A stretch of 10,292 nt of DNA, taken from assembly GCA_910577945.1 (NCBI GenBank), contig CAJTNI010000035.1, positions 1 to 10,292 on the forward strand, given 5' to 3'. The notes beneath the pieces are model-generated. The model did not search any database and was not told the origin of the DNA. It saw only the letters and a list, made by a program, of their open reading frames with translations. A program made the translations under genes and the position numbers. Each line of letters starts with the position of its first letter. Position 1 is the first letter of the stretch. Below are positions 9,601 to 10,292 of this stretch, piece after piece. The DNA is from an uncultured Christensenella sp. (GTDB taxonomy: Bacteria; Bacillota; Clostridia; Christensenellales; Pumilibacteraceae).

Positions 9601-10292
9601 TGCTGTAACTTGTGTACCCGCGCGGCTTTAAGGTAAGGCGCTTGACTATGCCGGGCTCGTCGTCCGCCACGTCGCCGAGATACAAGCCCACCGAGCCCGT
9701 ATGCTTGTAAAGCTGTCTGTGATTGCCGTTCGCATCGAGCGTCGGCTCTTCCTTATTATACAAATATCCGTTGGCGTCCATGCGGTTGTATCCGCCGCCG
9801 CCGCCGTTCCATGTGTTTACGCTGGTGAGATAGCTGGATTCGCCGATTATGGCGTTTCTGAGCGCGACCTTATCGTAGGTTGTGCCGATAGTCTCGCGCA
9901 GCGTGCTGCCGTATGTAGGATAACCGACGGACGACCGTCCCTCGTCCTTGACCTCTTTGGGGATTTTGCGCTCCACCGTGCCGAGATATTCCGAATAGTA
10001 CCCGACCTTGGTCTTGGTGACGTACGGGTTTCGGAAAGCCTCGCCGCCCTCCTTGCGCAAGCTGCACGAAACAGCGACGCATACCGTCGTAACTATTATT
10101 ATAACGCAAAGCAACGCGATACCCGCAAGTATGAGTATGCGCTTTTTCTTGTTGGGGTCTTGCGCCTTTGCCGCCGCGCCGCCGCCAGCCGACTTCGCCT
10201 TGCTCGCGCCGCCTTTTTCGGTCCTCGCTTTCGATTTGGCTTTATTTTCGCCGTCTGCCTTAACGTTGACCGACGCCGCGCGCCGAGTCGCC
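6632..10292 (-). CDS. Membrane-anchored M60-family (enhancin/mucinase-like) metallopeptidase with carbohydrate-binding modules, 5'-partial
   Basis: Likely a surface zinc metallopeptidase acting on mucin-type or other O-glycosylated proteins. The frame is open to the right edge (codons from 10291; 1219 residues visible), and no ATG or GTG occurs upstream. The only in-window candidate start, TTG at 10114, falls inside the hydrophobic segment and is unlikely, so the true start is outside. Residue 1 below is the codon at 10291. Order: Lys/Ala/Gly-rich tail (1-46); KKKR then a hydrophobic helix (48-75) ending AVSC at 73-76; a region without recognised domain; M60 domain (~215-570) with GLYAPAGE (233-240), zinc motif HEYNH (455-459) and GGGEVTNN carrying the third ligand candidate Glu471; Ig/cadherin-like domain (~625-725); PA14-like beta domain (~735-900); Asp/Pro-rich linker (~901-914); F5/8 type C (CBM32-like) domain (~935-1105); and a C-terminal beta-sandwich (~1120-1219) ending in Trp. 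M60 and F5/8C calls are the firmest; PA14-like and Ig-like calls are tentative. Very long open frames on the opposite strand are shadows. Confidence 0.88.
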   Translation of the reverse strand, partial: ATRRAASVNVKADGENKAKSKARTEKGGASKAKSAGGGAAAKAQDPNKKKRILILAGIALLCVIIIVTTVCVAVSCSLRKEGGEAFRNPYVTKTKVGYYSEYLGTVERKIPKEVKDEGRSSVGYPTYGSTLRETIGTTYDKVALRNAIIGESSYLTSVNTWNGGGGGYNRMDANGYLYNKEEPTLDANGNHRQLYKHTGSVGLYLGDVADDEPGIVKRLTLKPRGYTSYSITGLYAPAGEVVKVEISEEDMKAVGELVFHVGQALYNGKANNIWTAKNAMNRMPVIMNTLVINPSTATLKDGVYTGYIGSFVGGPIYVRNTNSAFTLTVSGAVKYKHFILGYTTPEEFEDNAKSSAPMFDLEVWETGVLHSGPKRYAEAFSYEDLYNAAVLWDKIALTSNQIRRQGIVFLYDPFVAAGAAVAFPSQMSVNCPLGWMANSLNYKSFVNSGAWGNMHEYNHNFQGFGLGGGGEVTNNAVTLVEYSLFTRISAARKAGASGDGMGGWNRYTSATFALDQITAKKFENGRYGLAGYATVLHSFGQKNFIDMARNSGGQSPDKWLKSTTSVSHNNFTYYIRNMLGLETSDDALTDEQKAYPMYVPVASTYQTGVSYMYDGEKKYASTMQPYVIERDEPYHFNFFEYGTTHEINGRDVIGSFVIPEGFSYTVKSVSEPAHGSIEKTADNYYTYTPSGGDRSGEIYVTIGITKDDGAFTVGDVELVIEFEPQIGKPNQIDQTTYTYSADTIFKTVEEAYEKQFAGFTEKEHGYVNYPSKNMNGNAQVWFPADNTVTVLQGKIHIDEDAKYRFDLRATYSNLYISLDGGKNYSLAVNVKSYVKNHNQTTNIQDGCKYYVDYDLKKDDWVHFIIVTLNNKAVLDADPLSKGRSYADLGMGKFEIPGGTIDDDTNVDDYVPPEPTVSTAIVTTAYRSSYEPPTGMFETDYFYTRDYTYTYTKTDTYADGQTVKLTNYEPWTKNVEEGLYDISHLFDGKPDTDIHTHQDFWVSENNPFVVVADVGKEITATDFVLRGYSAKNSGNIGMPTAFSLDASSDGETFRKIGEWSGLGRKGKLVSVKLEQPETFRYYRIAVTASDNGRVALSGMEFSNVMTLSNGKHYAPDADMFKYNGKWTTQSVLSNFGHVYVGNKKATVTFEFEGTRLGLFSARGTGMYTVYIDGKEQTKVSLGGDTRYDELSYLSGELGAGKHSVKLVLDKGANLDSVVVW

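Overview
The window looks like chromosomal DNA from an uncultured, probably gut-associated Clostridia-like member of the Bacillota. This placement is inferred from three things: the character of the 23S rRNA sequence, the near-consensus TTGACA/TATAAT promoters with simple hairpin-plus-U-tract terminators, and a large M60-type (mucin-directed) metalloprotease with carbohydrate-binding modules. No species-level identification is possible from the sequence alone. The protein-coding part is rich in G+C; the rRNA leader and promoter are strongly A+T-rich.

Everything I can support lies on the minus strand, so transcription runs from right to left. (1) From 10292 to 6632 is a 5'-truncated gene for a membrane-anchored multidomain M60 peptidase. 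It ends at a long bidirectional hairpin terminator (6583-6622). (2) A near-perfect sigma-A type promoter (6500-6528) lies so close to the next start codon that the predicted +1 is the A of the ATG. It drives a 1229-residue HRDC-DUF4011-SF1 helicase-endonuclease protein (6493-2804), closed by a second terminator (2753-2779). (3) A second consensus promoter with an extended -10 and an A/T-tract UP-like element (2583-2662) drives a leader of about 276 nt and then the 23S rRNA gene, whose 5' end is near 2300. The 23S runs off the left edge at about E. coli position 2255.

The three transcription units appear independent: each of the two protein genes has its own terminator, and the helicase gene and the 23S each have their own promoter. 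The most notable structural point is that the 23S gene is not preceded by 16S rRNA or tRNA genes. A protein gene, a terminator and a dedicated promoter stand there instead, so this is an unlinked 23S locus. The helicase-nuclease has the architecture of single-gene nucleic-acid-processing or anti-phage proteins, but no partner defence genes are visible. The M60 protein is likely a cell-surface glycoprotein-degrading enzyme and has no evident functional link to its neighbours.
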